Source of the DNA: Streptomyces ficellus
GTDB taxonomy: Bacteria > Actinomycetota > Actinomycetes > Streptomycetales > Streptomycetaceae
Assembly (NCBI RefSeq): GCF_030406405.1
Contig: NZ_JAUEPL010000004.1
Span: forward strand, 184,173 to 248,172
Direction: 5' to 3'
Length of the DNA stretch: 64,000 bases
A program made the position numbers and the translations under genes. Of the stretch, positions 36,491-47,357 are shown in pieces; the stretch's first letter is position 1; every line of letters begins with the position of its first letter. The notes beneath the pieces are model-generated. The model searched no databases. It was given only the letters and a program-made list of their open reading frames with translations, and was not told the origin of the DNA.

Positions 36491-39419
36491 CACGCAACGC
36501 GGCCACCAACGTCCCAGTCCTGTCGGTCACCTACAACAATCCGCCGGGAATCCCCACGTCCGTGGCGCTCTCCCCGTCCTCGTACAACGCCTTCAACAAG
36601 CGCACGTACGCCACCTCGGTGACGCCGACCTTCTCGGCGAGTGTGACGGACGCCGACAGTGGCACCGTGCGTGCCCAGTTCGAGGTCACCCCCGACCCGG
36701 CGTTCAACGACGCGGGTACCTATAGCTGGGCGGGCACCAGCGGTGCCGTCACGTCCGGTAGCATCGCCATGCTGACGCTTCCCGAGGACAGGAAGCTTGG
36801 CGCGTTCGGCTACCGGGTTCGTGCACGTGCCTATGACGGGTCCGCGTACGGCCCGTGGAGCGGCTGTGTCCCCTTCCGCGTGAACACCGGCAAGCCTGCC
36901 GCCCCGCAGATCGCGTGCGTCGGCCACCCGCAGGACGCATGGACCGACACGAGTGGTGAAATCGACTGCACCTTCACCACCACCACCTCCGACGGCCGCG
37001 GCTTCCTGTGGGGGCTCGACGACCCCAACACTCGCCAGCAGGTGAATGACCCGGCCGGCACCGGCGGCAAGCCGCAGACCGTCAGGGTCAACCCTGCCAA
37101 GGGCTGGCATGTCCTGCACGCCCGTACCGTGGATTCTGCCGGTCTGCTCTCCGGTGTCACCGCCTACCAGTTCGGCAGGGGCCCCAAGCCGGCGGTTCTG
37201 CCGGTGCCGGACATGCCTAGCGCTCTCCAGGAGGGCGCCCAGGACACTCCCGCACCGATGCTGTCCGGTGTGCTGACGTCGGGAGACCGCGCATACCTGC
37301 ACGGTGAGTTCGCCCTATACGACGCCACGGGCGCGCCCCTGCCGGGCGTGCAGTTGCCGCCGTCCTGTGAAAGCGGCCGGCGCGTCGCTACCTTGATTCC
37401 CGAAAGCACTCTCGTACCCGGGCGCACTTATCAGTGGGCCATGCGCGCCTGTAGCGACACGGCCTGCTCGGCGTGGACACCCAAGCGCACCTTCACCGCC
37501 AAGGCCCCGGCCGCCCAGCCGGTCCCGCAGGTACGCACCGTCGACATTTCCGGCGACGCCCTGCGCGATGCCACCGCCCCGGTCGGCGCCACCGACTGCG
37601 GCACCAGCCCGTGCGCGGCTGTCCAGGACGGCATGCTGCGGGTAGGCACACCGGGCGGCATCGCCTGGCGCACCTGGTTAAAGGCAGACCTGTCCGCAGT
37701 ACCGGCCGGCGCCCGGATCACCGACGCTCGGCTCACCCTTCACCGGGCCGATTGCGGGGGCGGGGACGAGCCCACCTGTACCGAACCAGCCGCTACGGTG
37801 CGTGACCTCGCTACGGCATGGGACCCTGCCCTCAGCGGACAGGATCTCGCCGCCGCAGCCAACGAGGAGCCATTGCTCGCCGAGGACGAACTGCTCGCAG
37901 CGCTCGGTGACCTGAACCTGGGATCACTCGTCGCGGACTGGCTCTACCAGACTGACAACCACGGCTTGAGCCTCCAATTCGGGGACGAGAAGACGGCGGC
38001 GCCCGGTGTGGTGTACCACTCCTCGCGGGCTCAGGACCCAGAACTGCGTCCCGTGCTCAAGGTGTCCTACGTCCCCTCTGGCGCCCCCGGCGCCCCTGAG
38101 AACGTCAAGGCCGTACCGGCCGCCCGCGGTCTGCTGGCCACCTGGAATCCGCCGACCGACCCCGGTGCAGCCACCGACGCACTCACCTACACGGTGATCG
38201 TCCACCGTGACGGCACTGAGGCTGCCCGTACCACCACCCAGGACACCCGAGTCGTCTTCGACAGCCTCACAAACGGCGCAAACCACACCGTGACGGTCAC
38301 GGCCGCCTCCACACACGGAACATCCCAAGCAGCCGTGTCGGTCACGGCCAAGCCGGTCGCCGTCGCTGAGCAGGAACGTTACGCCCCAGCGGTGCGCGAC
38401 TACCTCGCCGCTCGTGCCGGAGTCCTCAAGGGCACGTACACCACCGTCGAGCAGGCCGCCGCAAGCAGCCCGCACGGCGCGATGTTCCGCGCGCTGCTGG
38501 AACAGCAGCTGCCCCACCTGAACGACCGCCGCGAAGCGTATGCCCGTCACGAGCGACGCTTTACCGAGATCACCACAGTTTTCGACGACGTGCTGACCGG
38601 TCCAGGCGCCGACAACACCGTGATCGTGCGCGGCACGGTCTCGGAGCGTAGTGTGCTCACCCACACCGACGGCACACAGGAGCCGGAGGAGAGCGACCTG
38701 CCCGGTCGCTTCGTCTTCGCCGACGGCGTCCTGCGCATGGAAGCCGACGACGCTGCGGCCGAGGTCACCCTGCCCACGACGAACGATGCCGTGCGCGATG
38801 CCTCCGTGGCGCCGCTGGCGGAGCAGAGCGTCGAGGAGGTCGCGCAGGGGGAAGAGGACCTGCCGACCAAGCTGGACGCCGACGGCATGCTGCCCGACGA
38901 GCCCGCCCCCGACACTACGACAATGCAGCTCGCCGTAGTGTCGCCGCCGCGCCCGACGCAAGCGGCACCGCGACATGGGCCAAGCGCAACGCCGACAGGA
39001 TCGGGAAGGACTACAAGTACGACTGCGCCACCTTCGCGTCCAAGGCGCTCCACTGGGGCGGCAAGATGCAGCAGCGCAAGGGCGGCCGTAAGAATCCATC
39101 CCGCTGGTTCCGCAACAACATCGGTTCGTGGCGGCTCGACAGCTGCACCTGGGCCGGCGCCGCCAACTTGCGCCAGCATCTGAAGAACTACCGGGGTGGC
39201 CGAGAGATATCCCGCTACGATGCCCAGCCAGGCGATGTGATCTTCGCCTACTACACCTCTTCCAAGGCGTGGAACCATGCGGGGATCGTCACTGCTGCCA
39301 AGGGAGGCAACATCAATATCAGCCAGCACGGCAGCAGGCCGCAAACGATGTTGAACCGGTGGTTCGACAACAAGCATCTCAGCGCCATCAGCATCATCCG
39401 GCCGGGGAAGCGCGGTTGA
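36491..39419 (+). pseudogene. DNRLRE/Fn3 protein with C-terminal amidase domain, second copy
   Basis: A long clean frame (36491 to about 38945) has the end of a DNRLRE module (VPVLSVTYNNPPGIPTSVAL) and Ig-like segments. A second DNRLRE module (IAWRTWLKADLSAVPAGARI, LVADWLYQTDNHGLSLQFGD) is followed by Fn3 (APENVKAVPAARGLLATWNP) and a helical linker. After one frameshift near 38950 the amidase domain reads YDCATFASKALHWGGK, GDVIFAYYTSSKAWNHAGIV and ISQHGSR, giving Cys, His, His. The piece 39066-39419 is open on its own. The N-terminus and signal peptide are missing at the Rhs junction. Confidence 0.7.
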
Positions 39420-39861
39420 GGCGGGCACAGTGGTCAGTGGGCCTGGCCGGCGCGCTCATGCTGCTGCTCAGCGGATGTGACGCGCTCTCGACGGACAAGG
39501 CAGAGCGTCGGTGGAAAGACGGTACGGCTAACATCGAGCTGTCCGTCACCGGACGCCCCACTCCTGGCAGCCTCTCCATCACTGAGCACGTATTGGCCCG
39601 CCTCAAGGCTCGAGACGTCGATGGGCTGGCCGAGTTCGCGGCCAAGGACGGCGATACGAGGGGCGCCGCCAAGCGCTGGGTGGCCCGCTGGGGCGACGCC
39701 GCCCAGCGCCCGGTCACGGCCGACTTCGCGCAACCCGAAAGGGAACATCCGTCGATCTCCGCTTCGTCGGTGAACGGTCTGCCCTGACATTGCTATTGGT
39801 ACCGAAGAACGAGGACGAGCCGTACGATGACGAGTTCGCTCTCCTCCTCCGTGACGATTAG
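39416..39861 (+). pseudogene. Lipoprotein partner of the amidase, late frameshift
   Basis: TTG 39416 overlaps the TGA of the amidase gene. RRAQWSVGLAGALMLLLSGC is a lipoprotein signal with the lipobox LLSGC. The outer domain reads GTANIELSVTGRPTPGSLSI, then LARLKARDVDGLAEFAAKDG. A stop at 39785 ends this frame, but the next frame gives a natural end, DLRFVGERSALTLLLVPKNE then YDDEFALLLRDD, stopping at 39861. So one indel near 39737 breaks it. It holds the same place and has the same general design as the gene at 23256; candidate immunity protein. Confidence 0.5.
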
Positions 39862-40012
39862 CGACGTCATGACCAAGGACTCCATCGGACATACGGCGGG
39901 GGCGAAGGCTGACGCCGGACTCTGACATGCGTTCCCGTGCCCCGGTCGGTTCCTCCGGCCGGGGCACACGCGCGTCAGAGCCGTGAGCACTACTTGATCA
40001 GTTCCATTCAGC

Positions 40013-40345
40013 TTGGCGTTTAAGGTCCGATGTCGAACGCGACTCGAATTGATCTGCGTTCTCGCAGTTCAGCGGACGCGAGGGCGGCCTTCGACTGATC
40101 CTGTGCTCCGTCACAAAGGCAGAGGAACCAGCACGAAGGCCATAGTCGTGGGTTCGGGGTCAGGACGTCCTGCTGGTCGGGCACTGCCGTCATCACAGCC
40201 GACATCGACCGTTGCTGGCAGTCCTTCCTCCGCCGCTTCGACCTGGAGCACCTTTCCTACTGTTTAAGCAGATGCTCGGGGTGGACCAAGCCCCGGCTTC
40301 GCAGCTCGGAGGCTGCCGACCGCTCAGACGCGCCCGCCCAAGCGC
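40013..40345 (+). repeat. Internally deleted copy of the NF041680-type IS
   Basis: 40013-40155 matches the left end of the element at 26812-26945 at roughly 85% by eye, including the ribosome-binding region AGGCAGAGGAA. The next bases jump to DRCWQSFLRRFDLEH and WTKPRLRSSEAADR, the transposase C-terminus. About 1 kb of internal sequence is missing. It forms a short direct repeat with the 26.8-kb copy, 13 kb away. Confidence 0.6.
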
Positions 40346-40349
40346 ACGG

Positions 40350-41170
40350 AGCTGCTGTCGCTGACCGAGCGATGGCGCACCTCAGCGATCCGGACGTTCG
40401 GCGCCTGCACCATCTACCGGCTCGCCGAGCGGGCGCGGGCAGCGGCCGCGGCGGTGTGGGCGCGGGTGCGGCCGGTCGTGGACATAGCGCTGGCCGCCGT
40501 CGACGTCGTCGCCGTGGTGTACGTGATGCGCGGCGCGTTCAAGCGCCACCATCTGCTCGCCGAAGCCCGCCGCTACCTCTCCTACGTCCTGCGTGGCCGG
40601 CCCCACCAGCCGGGCCTGGATGAAGAGATCGTGCAGACGATCGTCGACGACTACACCCGCCCGGCGAGCCGGCGGATGACCGCCGACCTGCGTGCCCTGT
40701 ACCCGCGCGACACCGAGGACCAGGCCGTGCTGCGCCCGCTGACCCGCAAGCGGACCGCCCCGCCGTACGAGCGGGCCCGCTCGTACGGCGGGGCGCTGAG
40801 GGTCCGGGTACAGGCGGTGCGCCGTGCGGAGCGACTGGGCTCTCGCACCCGGCCGCGCGCCGTCGCCGTGCCCGCCGCCTTGAGGTCGCGCCCACGGCCG
40901 TTCCGCACCGGCCCGAAGGACGGCCGCCTCGTGAAGCCGGAGACCGGCGTCGACACGGTGGAGCAGACCCGCCGGACCTTCGAAGCCGCCGCCCGGCTGG
41001 CCGCCAAGCTCCAGGACGGCAAGCGGGAGCGCGCCGTCGCCCACGGCCCCCGCCACAGCCCGCCCCGGCGACGGCCCCGCAGCCGCCGCACACTCAGCAG
41101 CCCGGCACCCAGCACACACCGGGCCGGACCACAGGAGGAGTCGCATGAGCACCCCGGAAGAACGCCCTAA
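40350..41170 (+). CDS. 5'-truncated protein of mobile-element type, unknown function
   Basis: The frame is open from the edge of the IS remnant. It reads RTFGACTIYRLAERARAAAA, a hydrophobic helix VVDIALAAVDVVAVVYVMRG, YLSYVLRGRPHQPGLDEEIV and RTFEAAARLAAKLQDGKRER. The end is basic and may hold a frameshift, because another frame gives a Gln/Pro-rich tail ending in TGA overlapping the next ATG. No start codon is visible upstream, so the gene lost its 5' end. Its style and basic downstream partner recall plasmid-transfer genes, but I cannot name it. Confidence 0.4.
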
Positions 41171-41492
41171 CCCCGACGAAGCCCTCGCCCGCGCCCACGC
41201 GGCCCGCGCGAAGATGGCCGCCGCGCTCACCGAGGACCAGGAGCACGAGCCCGACGAGCCCCTGGGAAGGCAGCCGATCTGGAAGCGCCCCCGGAAGCCG
41301 AAGTCCAAGGCCGCGAAGAAGCAGGAGCTGCGCAAGCAGCGGAAGCGACTCCAGAAAGCCGGGAAGCGCCGCCTCGCCGCCTCGCAGTCGCGCCGGCCCC
41401 GCCCCCGGCAGAACCGGATCGGCAACGCGGCCGCACGCCGCGACGCCCGAGCCCTGTCCCGACTGCGGCACTCCAACGCCTGGCTGTGGTGA
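41145..41492 (+). CDS. Small, highly basic protein
   Basis: 115 residues. The first third is acidic (STPEERPNPDEALARAHAAR). The rest is dominated by Lys and Arg (KRPRKPKSKAAKKQELRKQR, then KRLQKAGKRRLAASQSRRPR). It probably binds nucleic acid. It overlaps the end of the preceding truncated gene and likely belonged to the same operon. RBS GGAGGA lies just upstream of ATG 41145. No family known. Confidence 0.5.
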   Translation: MSTPEERPNPDEALARAHAARAKMAAALTEDQEHEPDEPLGRQPIWKRPRKPKSKAAKKQELRKQRKRLQKAGKRRLAASQSRRPRPRQNRIGNAAARRDARALSRLRHSNAWLW

Positions 41493-41522
41493 CGATGCCG
41501 GACACCGTCCAAAGAGTGGAAC

Positions 41523-41712
41523 CCACCGAGTGGCACCCGATGGAGCCCACCGAGTGGAGCGCACTGAGATCGTTTCACCTTGAATTCGCAGGTCGGGCCG
41601 CTGGTGTGGGTGGAGATTGACGTGCTCGTGCTGCTCTCGGACGTGATCGTTAGCAGGTGATCGTCTGCCACGGGCCGGTTCGCGGGTTCCGGGGTGGTCC
41701 GCCCGAGGTGTC
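41523..41712 (-). repeat. IS5-type right-end copy A (inverted relative to 49019)
   Basis: The segment from CACTGAGATCGTTTCACC at 41568 to about 41712 is the near-identical reverse complement of 49019-49172. Both resemble the sequence after the IS5 transposase remnant at 43137-43247 (translated CEFKxKRS). Outside the core, two CCACCGAGTGG units stand at 41523 and 41547. It is probably a solo end or one arm of a composite element. Confidence 0.65.
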
Positions 41713-41741
41713 TCGTAGATTCCGCAACGGGAGGGAGGCGC

Positions 41742-42239
<498 letters not shown>

Positions 42240-42338
42240 TCGCCGACTGCGGCAGAGTGGTCGGTTCCAGCCGTAACACGTGGGTCCCCAGCGGGAGTTG
42301 GCGTTCGTGAAACAGCCGCCCGCCGAGGGCTCTCCCGG

Positions 42339-43135
42339 TGTTGTCCACCAGGTCCGGCTTCCTGTGTCGAAGCGGACCATCGATCTCGTCGGCGGACTGA
42401 TACGCCGGCGCCGCAAGCAGCTGGGCACGCGCTGGCGCAAGGCCGCTCCGGGCACGGCAGGCGATCGTCGTGCTGGCCGTCCTGCGCCACGACCAGCGCC
42501 TGGCCGACATGGCCGGCGGCAACGCCGTCTCGGCCGCCACCGTCCGCCGCTGGGTCCTGGAAGCCCTCGACCTGCTCGCCGCCCGGGCCCCGCGTCAGGA
42601 CCGCGCCCTGAAGAAGATCGCCCGTCGGACGGTGCGGTGGTCCTGCTGGACGGCACCCTCGTGCGCACCCGCCGCCGCACCAAAGCGGCCAACCGCAAGA
42701 ACTACAGCGGGAAACACAAGGCCCATGGCCTGCTCTTCCTCGCGCTGACCGACGAGAAAGGGAACCTGATCTGCATCTCCTCCACCCGCCCTGGCCGGGC
42801 CAGCGAGATCACCGCCGCCCGCCACGACCACATCACGAGGCATCTGCGCGAGGCCGGCCTCGGCGCCCTGGCCGACCTCGGCTTCGTCGGCCCCGACGAC
42901 GACCCCGACGATGCTCCGGTCATCATCACCGGCCGCAAGGCGACCCGCTCCGACCGTCTCACCGACGCCGAGAAGGAGGCGAACCGGCTGGTCAGCCGCG
43001 GAACGCGCCGTCGAGCACGGCTTCGCGAACCTGAAGACCGGGCGCATCCTGACCAAGGTCCGCCTGAACGCCCATCACGCCACCAAGTTGCTGCGAGCCC
43101 TGCTCGTCCTGGCGAACTGCGAAATCCAGCGGTGA
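42339..43135 (+). pseudogene. IS5-family transposase, frameshifted
   Basis: Starting at GTG 42339: VVHQVRLPVSKRTIDLVGGL. Next, in a second frame, AVLRHDQRLADMAGGNAVSA. Then in the first frame VVLLDGTLVRTRRRTKAANR and GKHKAHGLLFLALTDEKGNL, and finally AERAVEHGFANLKTGRILTK with a stop at 43133-43135. LLDGT and the ERAVEHGFANLK region carry the DDE Asp and Glu. Three frame changes make it inactive. The right end follows at 43137-43247 (TTGCGAGTTCAAGATGGAAC). The rest up to 43465 holds nothing recognisable. Confidence 0.75.
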
Positions 43136-43465
43136 CAGACGGTCACCCGACGGCGATCACTCCGCCTGCCAGCACGAGGACAGCAGCCGGGGCTCACACC
43201 AGTACCGCGACTTGCGAGTTCAAGATGGAACGATCTCACTGGGGCAACCGGGGCGGGGTGGTGTCGTACCGGACACCGGAGATGAAGCAAGACGGCTCAG
43301 ATGCTGGCCGCACGCTGGCCGAAGTACCTGCGGCTGCGCCCGGCGAACACCGGGGAACGCGAAGGGGCCGTGAGCACGGAGGGCCTGTACGGGTTGGCGT
43401 TCGAGCCGCGGCCTCGGATGCGGGCTCGGTCTCTTTGAAACAGCGATCAGGAAAGAGGTAGGACG

Positions 43466-43810
43466 ATGGGTTCGAGGAGTGGTGTGGGTCACCGGGTGGC
43501 GGAGGAGCAGATGGAGGGGGCGTGCCTGGAGGCGGCGCGCCTGTGGGCCGAACACTCGCGCGGCGACGACACCGTTGACCTCATGATTCAGTCGGGGAGC
43601 GTGTTCTTCTCCAGGATCGACAACCTCGGCATCGAGGACGCCGGGGACCGGGAGACGGCGCTCGCGCTGATCGCCGGGTACGCGCTGCGCCTGGGCAGCC
43701 TGTACGCCCAGCAGCAGGACCCTGAGCTGGGTGCTGTGAAGTGGCGCGAGTTCATCGACGTGGAGGAGAAGGCGTTGTTCGCTCGGGAGGCCGCGCAGGT
43801 CAGCGGCTGA
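43466..43810 (+). CDS. Hypothetical protein, 114 aa
   Basis: An acidic, helical protein from ATG 43466 after AAAGAGGTAGG. It reads EEQMEGACLEAARLWAEHSR, TVDLMIQSGSVFFSRIDNLG and RETALALIAGYALRLGSLYA. No signal or membrane helix. Function unknown; it resembles small cytosolic Streptomyces proteins of regulatory or plasmid origin. Intact. Confidence 0.55.
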   Translation: MGSRSGVGHRVAEEQMEGACLEAARLWAEHSRGDDTVDLMIQSGSVFFSRIDNLGIEDAGDRETALALIAGYALRLGSLYAQQQDPELGAVKWREFIDVEEKALFAREAAQVSG

Positions 43811-43984
43811 GCACCGGCTTGCTGGGGTCAGCTCATGCCCGCAACGGAGCCGCGCAGGCGGAGAAGTTCGCTCTCTTTTTGCGTGCGGCGGATGCGGGGA
43901 CGAGCCCGGCCTGCCCTGCTCGCCGGTCGTGCCCTGAGCGCAGAAGCAAGGGCCAGGCGGTGGCCGGGCGTGGACGGAGGTGGC

Positions 43985-44628
43985 GGCGTGGACGAGACCG
44001 CATGCGCTGAGGTGCGCGCGTACGCCGCAGGAGAGGCCCGGAAGCTGGCCGCGCGCCCGTGGCCCCTGTGCCGGCCCGGCCTATCCGGCAGCCGTACGCA
44101 CAGCGAGCTGCACGCGCTGCTTGCCGGTGCGGCGGAGACGGCGGCCCACCAGGTTCCGCCATCCCGCCTGCGGTCACACCTTCGGCCCGCGGCTCACCCG
44201 CCGTGCCGTCGCCGACTTCCTCACCCAGGCCCTGGACAGCAGCCCCCGTCCCCGAGACCAGCATCATCACGCCCTGGCGCACACCGTACTCGCCGCTATC
44301 GGCCGGTCCCACCGGCACGCCACCACTATGGGCGTTGCTGCGGCGTGGGCGGCGCACATGAGCGGCATAGCGGGCAACCGGCTCGAAGGCGGCAGCCCGG
44401 CCCCGCTGGATGTGTACCAGGCGGCGGAGCAGTGGGCGCTCCACGCTGGCACAGAGCCGCACCAGGCCATCGCCGTCTCCGCCGCCCCACTGTTCGTACA
44501 GCTACCACGCCTGGGATGAGGGGTGGCGCGTACGGAAGATGGCCGAAGCTGCCGCCGGGGCGGTGTGCGTGGGCTTCGAGTTCGCCACCGGCAAGGCGGC
44601 GAACTCGCTGCTGGAACACTTCGCTTGA
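43985..44628 (+). pseudogene. Hypothetical protein, two frameshifts
   Basis: GTG near 43988 opens VDETACAEVRAYAAGEARKL. A second frame gives LTRRAVADFLTQALDSSPRP, AHTVLAAIGRSHRHATTMGV and AGNRLEGGSPAPLDVYQAAE. A third ends SYHAWDEGWRVRKMAEAAAG and FEFATGKAANSLLEHFA at TGA 44626. The pieces fit one protein of about 210 residues broken by two indels. I know no family for it. It converges on the CynX-type transporter. Confidence 0.45.
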
Positions 44629-44631
44629 CGG

Positions 44632-45867
44632 CTATCGGCGGGCGGCGCGGCGAGCCCGTGTGGCGTGTCGGGGTGGTGGCCGTAGGCGGATGTGGAGGGG
44701 GCGGGCGGCGGCCATGCCCGCCAGGGTTTCGGGTACCACCAGGGCGCAGATGGCAAGCAGGGGCACGGCCCACATGCCGGTGCTGCTGTGCAGCAGCCCG
44801 AACAGGAACGGGCCGCATCCAGCGAGGAGATAGCCGAAGGCTTGGGCCATGCCGGACAGGCGGGCCGCTGTGGCCGGGTCGGGTGCGCGTAGCGACAGCA
44901 GGGTCATCGCGAGGGGGAACGCGCTGCCGGTGGCCGCGCCGAGGAGGAGCACCCAAAGCCAGTCGAGCGGGGGCCCGAAGCAGATACCGGCCAAAGCGAT
45001 GGTCTTGGTGGCGGCCACCGCGGTGACGAGCGGACGCTGGTGGGGCATGCGGGTCGCGGCGATGGGGACGGCCAGGCCGAGGGGGATGCCGATGAGCAGC
45101 ATGCCCGACAGCATGGCTCCGGCTTCGGCGGGGGAATGCCCGCGGGCTTGCATGACTTCGGGCAGCCACGCGGTGAGTGCGTAGAACACCAGCGACACCA
45201 GTCCGAGGAACACGGAGACCGCCCACGCCAGGGGCGAGGACGTCAGCGGCCGGGTGGCTGGCTGCGGTGTGGCGGTCGGGCTGGTGAGGCGGCGGGTGCG
45301 GTTGCGGGCCGCCAGCGGACCCCACAGCAGTACGGCAGCCAGGGAGGGCAGCGCCCATACAGCCAGGGCTATGCGCCACCCGGTGGCCTGGTGCAGGGGC
45401 ACGGCCAGCGCTGCGGCTGCCGCACCGCTCGCGGCCATCAGCATCATCGCCAGGCCGGTGAGCGGGCCGACCCTGTTGGGGAAGCGCTGCTTGATGACCG
45501 CGGGGAGCAGCACGTTGCCGATGGCGATACCGGCCCCGGCGACGACCGTGCCGGTGTAGAGGGCGGTGGGGTGCGGGATGGTGCGCAGCAGAATGCCGGC
45601 CGTGAGGACGGCCAGGGCGAGGGTGACGGTGGTGTCGGTGCTGGTGCGGGCAGCCAGAGCCGGGGCAGCAGCGGCAAACGCCCCGAGGCACAGGATGGGC
45701 AGGGTGGTGAGCACGCTGATGCCGGTGGGCGACAACTGGTAGGCGGCGGCGAGCTGGCCGAGCAAGGGTGCGGTGCTGGTGATGGCGGCGCGCAGATTGA
45801 CCGCGAGCAGAATGAGCCCGGCGCCGAACCAGATCCGGGCAGGCGTGAGCAGCATCAAGGCTTGCAT
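44632..45867 (-). CDS. MFS transporter, CynX/NimT type
   Basis: 411 residues with about 12 helices. It starts LLTPARIWFGAGLILLAVNL and RAAITSTAPLLGQLAAAYQL, which is the usual N-terminus of the cyanate/nitroimidazole (CynX/NimT) group. GVLxTLPILCLGAF-like and RFPNRVGPLTGLAMMLMAA segments follow. ATG 45867 is chosen over an in-frame upstream ATG at 45912. Substrate unknown. It lies downstream of the Tat-secreted protein gene on the same strand, with 140 bp between. Confidence 0.88.
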   Translation of the reverse strand: MQALMLLTPARIWFGAGLILLAVNLRAAITSTAPLLGQLAAAYQLSPTGISVLTTLPILCLGAFAAAAPALAARTSTDTTVTLALAVLTAGILLRTIPHPTALYTGTVVAGAGIAIGNVLLPAVIKQRFPNRVGPLTGLAMMLMAASGAAAAALAVPLHQATGWRIALAVWALPSLAAVLLWGPLAARNRTRRLTSPTATPQPATRPLTSSPLAWAVSVFLGLVSLVFYALTAWLPEVMQARGHSPAEAGAMLSGMLLIGIPLGLAVPIAATRMPHQRPLVTAVAATKTIALAGICFGPPLDWLWVLLLGAATGSAFPLAMTLLSLRAPDPATAARLSGMAQAFGYLLAGCGPFLFGLLHSSTGMWAVPLLAICALVVPETLAGMAAARPLHIRLRPPPRHATRARRAARR

Positions 45868-46007
45868 TGGTGGTTCCCCCGTGGTGTGTGGCTGGTGCTG
45901 GAAAGCGGGCACGGCCCCCGGTTCCGCTGCGCGCGGGTGGGGGCCGTGCGGGTGTGGGGGCCGCCCCGGTGGGGCGGGGCGGCCGGTCTGTCAGGTGCCC
46001 GGCAGGG

Positions 46008-47162
46008 TTACGCCTGGGCGGTGTGGCCGAGCGGGCAGCCGCCGCCCCCCGTGCCGGTGGTGCCGAAGGCGGCCGTGGTGGCGCTGCCGGTGGTGCTGGT
46101 GGTGCCAAGCTGCGACAGGATCTCCTCGGACAGCAGGTCCTGCTTGCCCTTGAGGCTGGAGGCCACCTGCTGGTCCGTGGAGAACACCATCTCCGCGGCG
46201 ATGTTGTCCTGCACGATGCGCGCCAGGTTCTCCAGGGCGACGTTCACGGGGTCGATGACCGGAAGCTGGTCGGAGATGATGTCGATGAGGTGGGTGGCGC
46301 GCCGGTCGGTGTCGATGTGCTCGCGGATAATGATCGTGTTCTGGTTGTCGACGCTGGTCGTCCACATCGAGAACACGAGCACGTACACGTCGTGCCAGAG
46401 GGCCGCGCCGAGCTTGGTCTTCCAGCGGGTCATCAGCTGGTTGACGGCTGCGATCTGGACCTTCGCCGCGTAGTACATGTTCGTGCGGATGTCGCCGTAG
46501 ACGGCGCCGGTCGCGTCCTCGAAGTCCTTCATGGTGAAGGACTGGGCGGTGATCGCCTTCTCACAGAAGGCGATCATGCTGTTGAGGATGTTCCGGCTGG
46601 ACGTCTCCAGCTTGGCGGGCAGCCCCGCCCACTGGAGCGCCTTACGGCCCTTGACCAGCTCGTTCTTCCACTGGCGCAGCGGCTCGACCCAGGCGGTGCC
46701 TTCGGGGCCGTTGAACGCGACCTGTTCCAGGTCGTGGGGGTCCATGTCGCCGGCCTTGAGGTGCCAGTCCGGGACCCTCTTGTTCAGGTACGAGCCGATG
46801 ACGGAGAACGTGCCGAGCGGAGTGTGGGCGATGGACTTGGCCAGCTGGAAGATGAGGTCGATGGGGGTGGTCTGCTCGACCACCTTGCCGTTCGCCACGA
46901 GGTAGTACGTGCCGCCCTCGGGGCCGTTGGTGACGACGATGACCGGGGCAAGCTTGTTCTGCAGAGCGTCCTTGAGCGCCTTGTATCTGGTGCGCATACC
47001 GGCGTTGACGGCGAGGATCGCGGCGCGTGCCTCGTCCTGGGTCATAGCGTCGGCGGTTGCGTCGATGTCGGCGGCGGTGGCGGTGGCGGTGCTGTTGCCT
47101 ATGAGCGTGGTGGCGGCGGCTGTTGCTGCGGCGGCCGTGAGGACTGTGCGTCGTGTTGCCAC
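46008..47162 (-). CDS. Tat-secreted protein of unknown function
   Basis: 384 residues from GTG 47162. The N-terminus ATRRTVLTAAAATAAATTLI is a Tat signal. The mature part is helix-rich: AILAVNAGMRTRYKALKDAL, GPEGGTYYLVANGKVVEQTT, KDFEDATGAVYGDIRTNMYY, and IREHIDTDRRATHLIDIISD. It ends TGGGGCPLGHTAQA, with a lone Cys nine residues from the C-terminus. I do not recognise the family. Its neighbours (transporter, isochorismatase-like lipoprotein, TetR) suggest a role in an envelope process on a small molecule. Confidence 0.75.
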   Translation of the reverse strand: MATRRTVLTAAAATAAATTLIGNSTATATAADIDATADAMTQDEARAAILAVNAGMRTRYKALKDALQNKLAPVIVVTNGPEGGTYYLVANGKVVEQTTPIDLIFQLAKSIAHTPLGTFSVIGSYLNKRVPDWHLKAGDMDPHDLEQVAFNGPEGTAWVEPLRQWKNELVKGRKALQWAGLPAKLETSSRNILNSMIAFCEKAITAQSFTMKDFEDATGAVYGDIRTNMYYAAKVQIAAVNQLMTRWKTKLGAALWHDVYVLVFSMWTTSVDNQNTIIIREHIDTDRRATHLIDIISDQLPVIDPVNVALENLARIVQDNIAAEMVFSTDQQVASSLKGKQDLLSEEILSQLGTTSTTGSATTAAFGTTGTGGGGCPLGHTAQA

Positions 47163-47357
47163 GTTCGGATCTTCCTGTGAGAGGGCAGGAGGCAGGGCCC
47201 TGCCCCCCGCAGGCAACTGACGCTATGAGCAGGTGAGTTGGCGGGGTAAGCCGCTGATCGCACGAGGTACATACCCCACCCAGTACCGGATCTTCGTGCG
47301 ATTCGTACACAACCCCCGGAACAGGAACGACCTATTCCAAATCCGGACATAAAGAAA

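Noticed and set aside
42280..43461. Single 393-codon plus-strand gene
   Set aside because: Only part of it is IS5 transposase. The middle and end of the transposase lie in other frames, and the tail after 43140 is IS end sequence.
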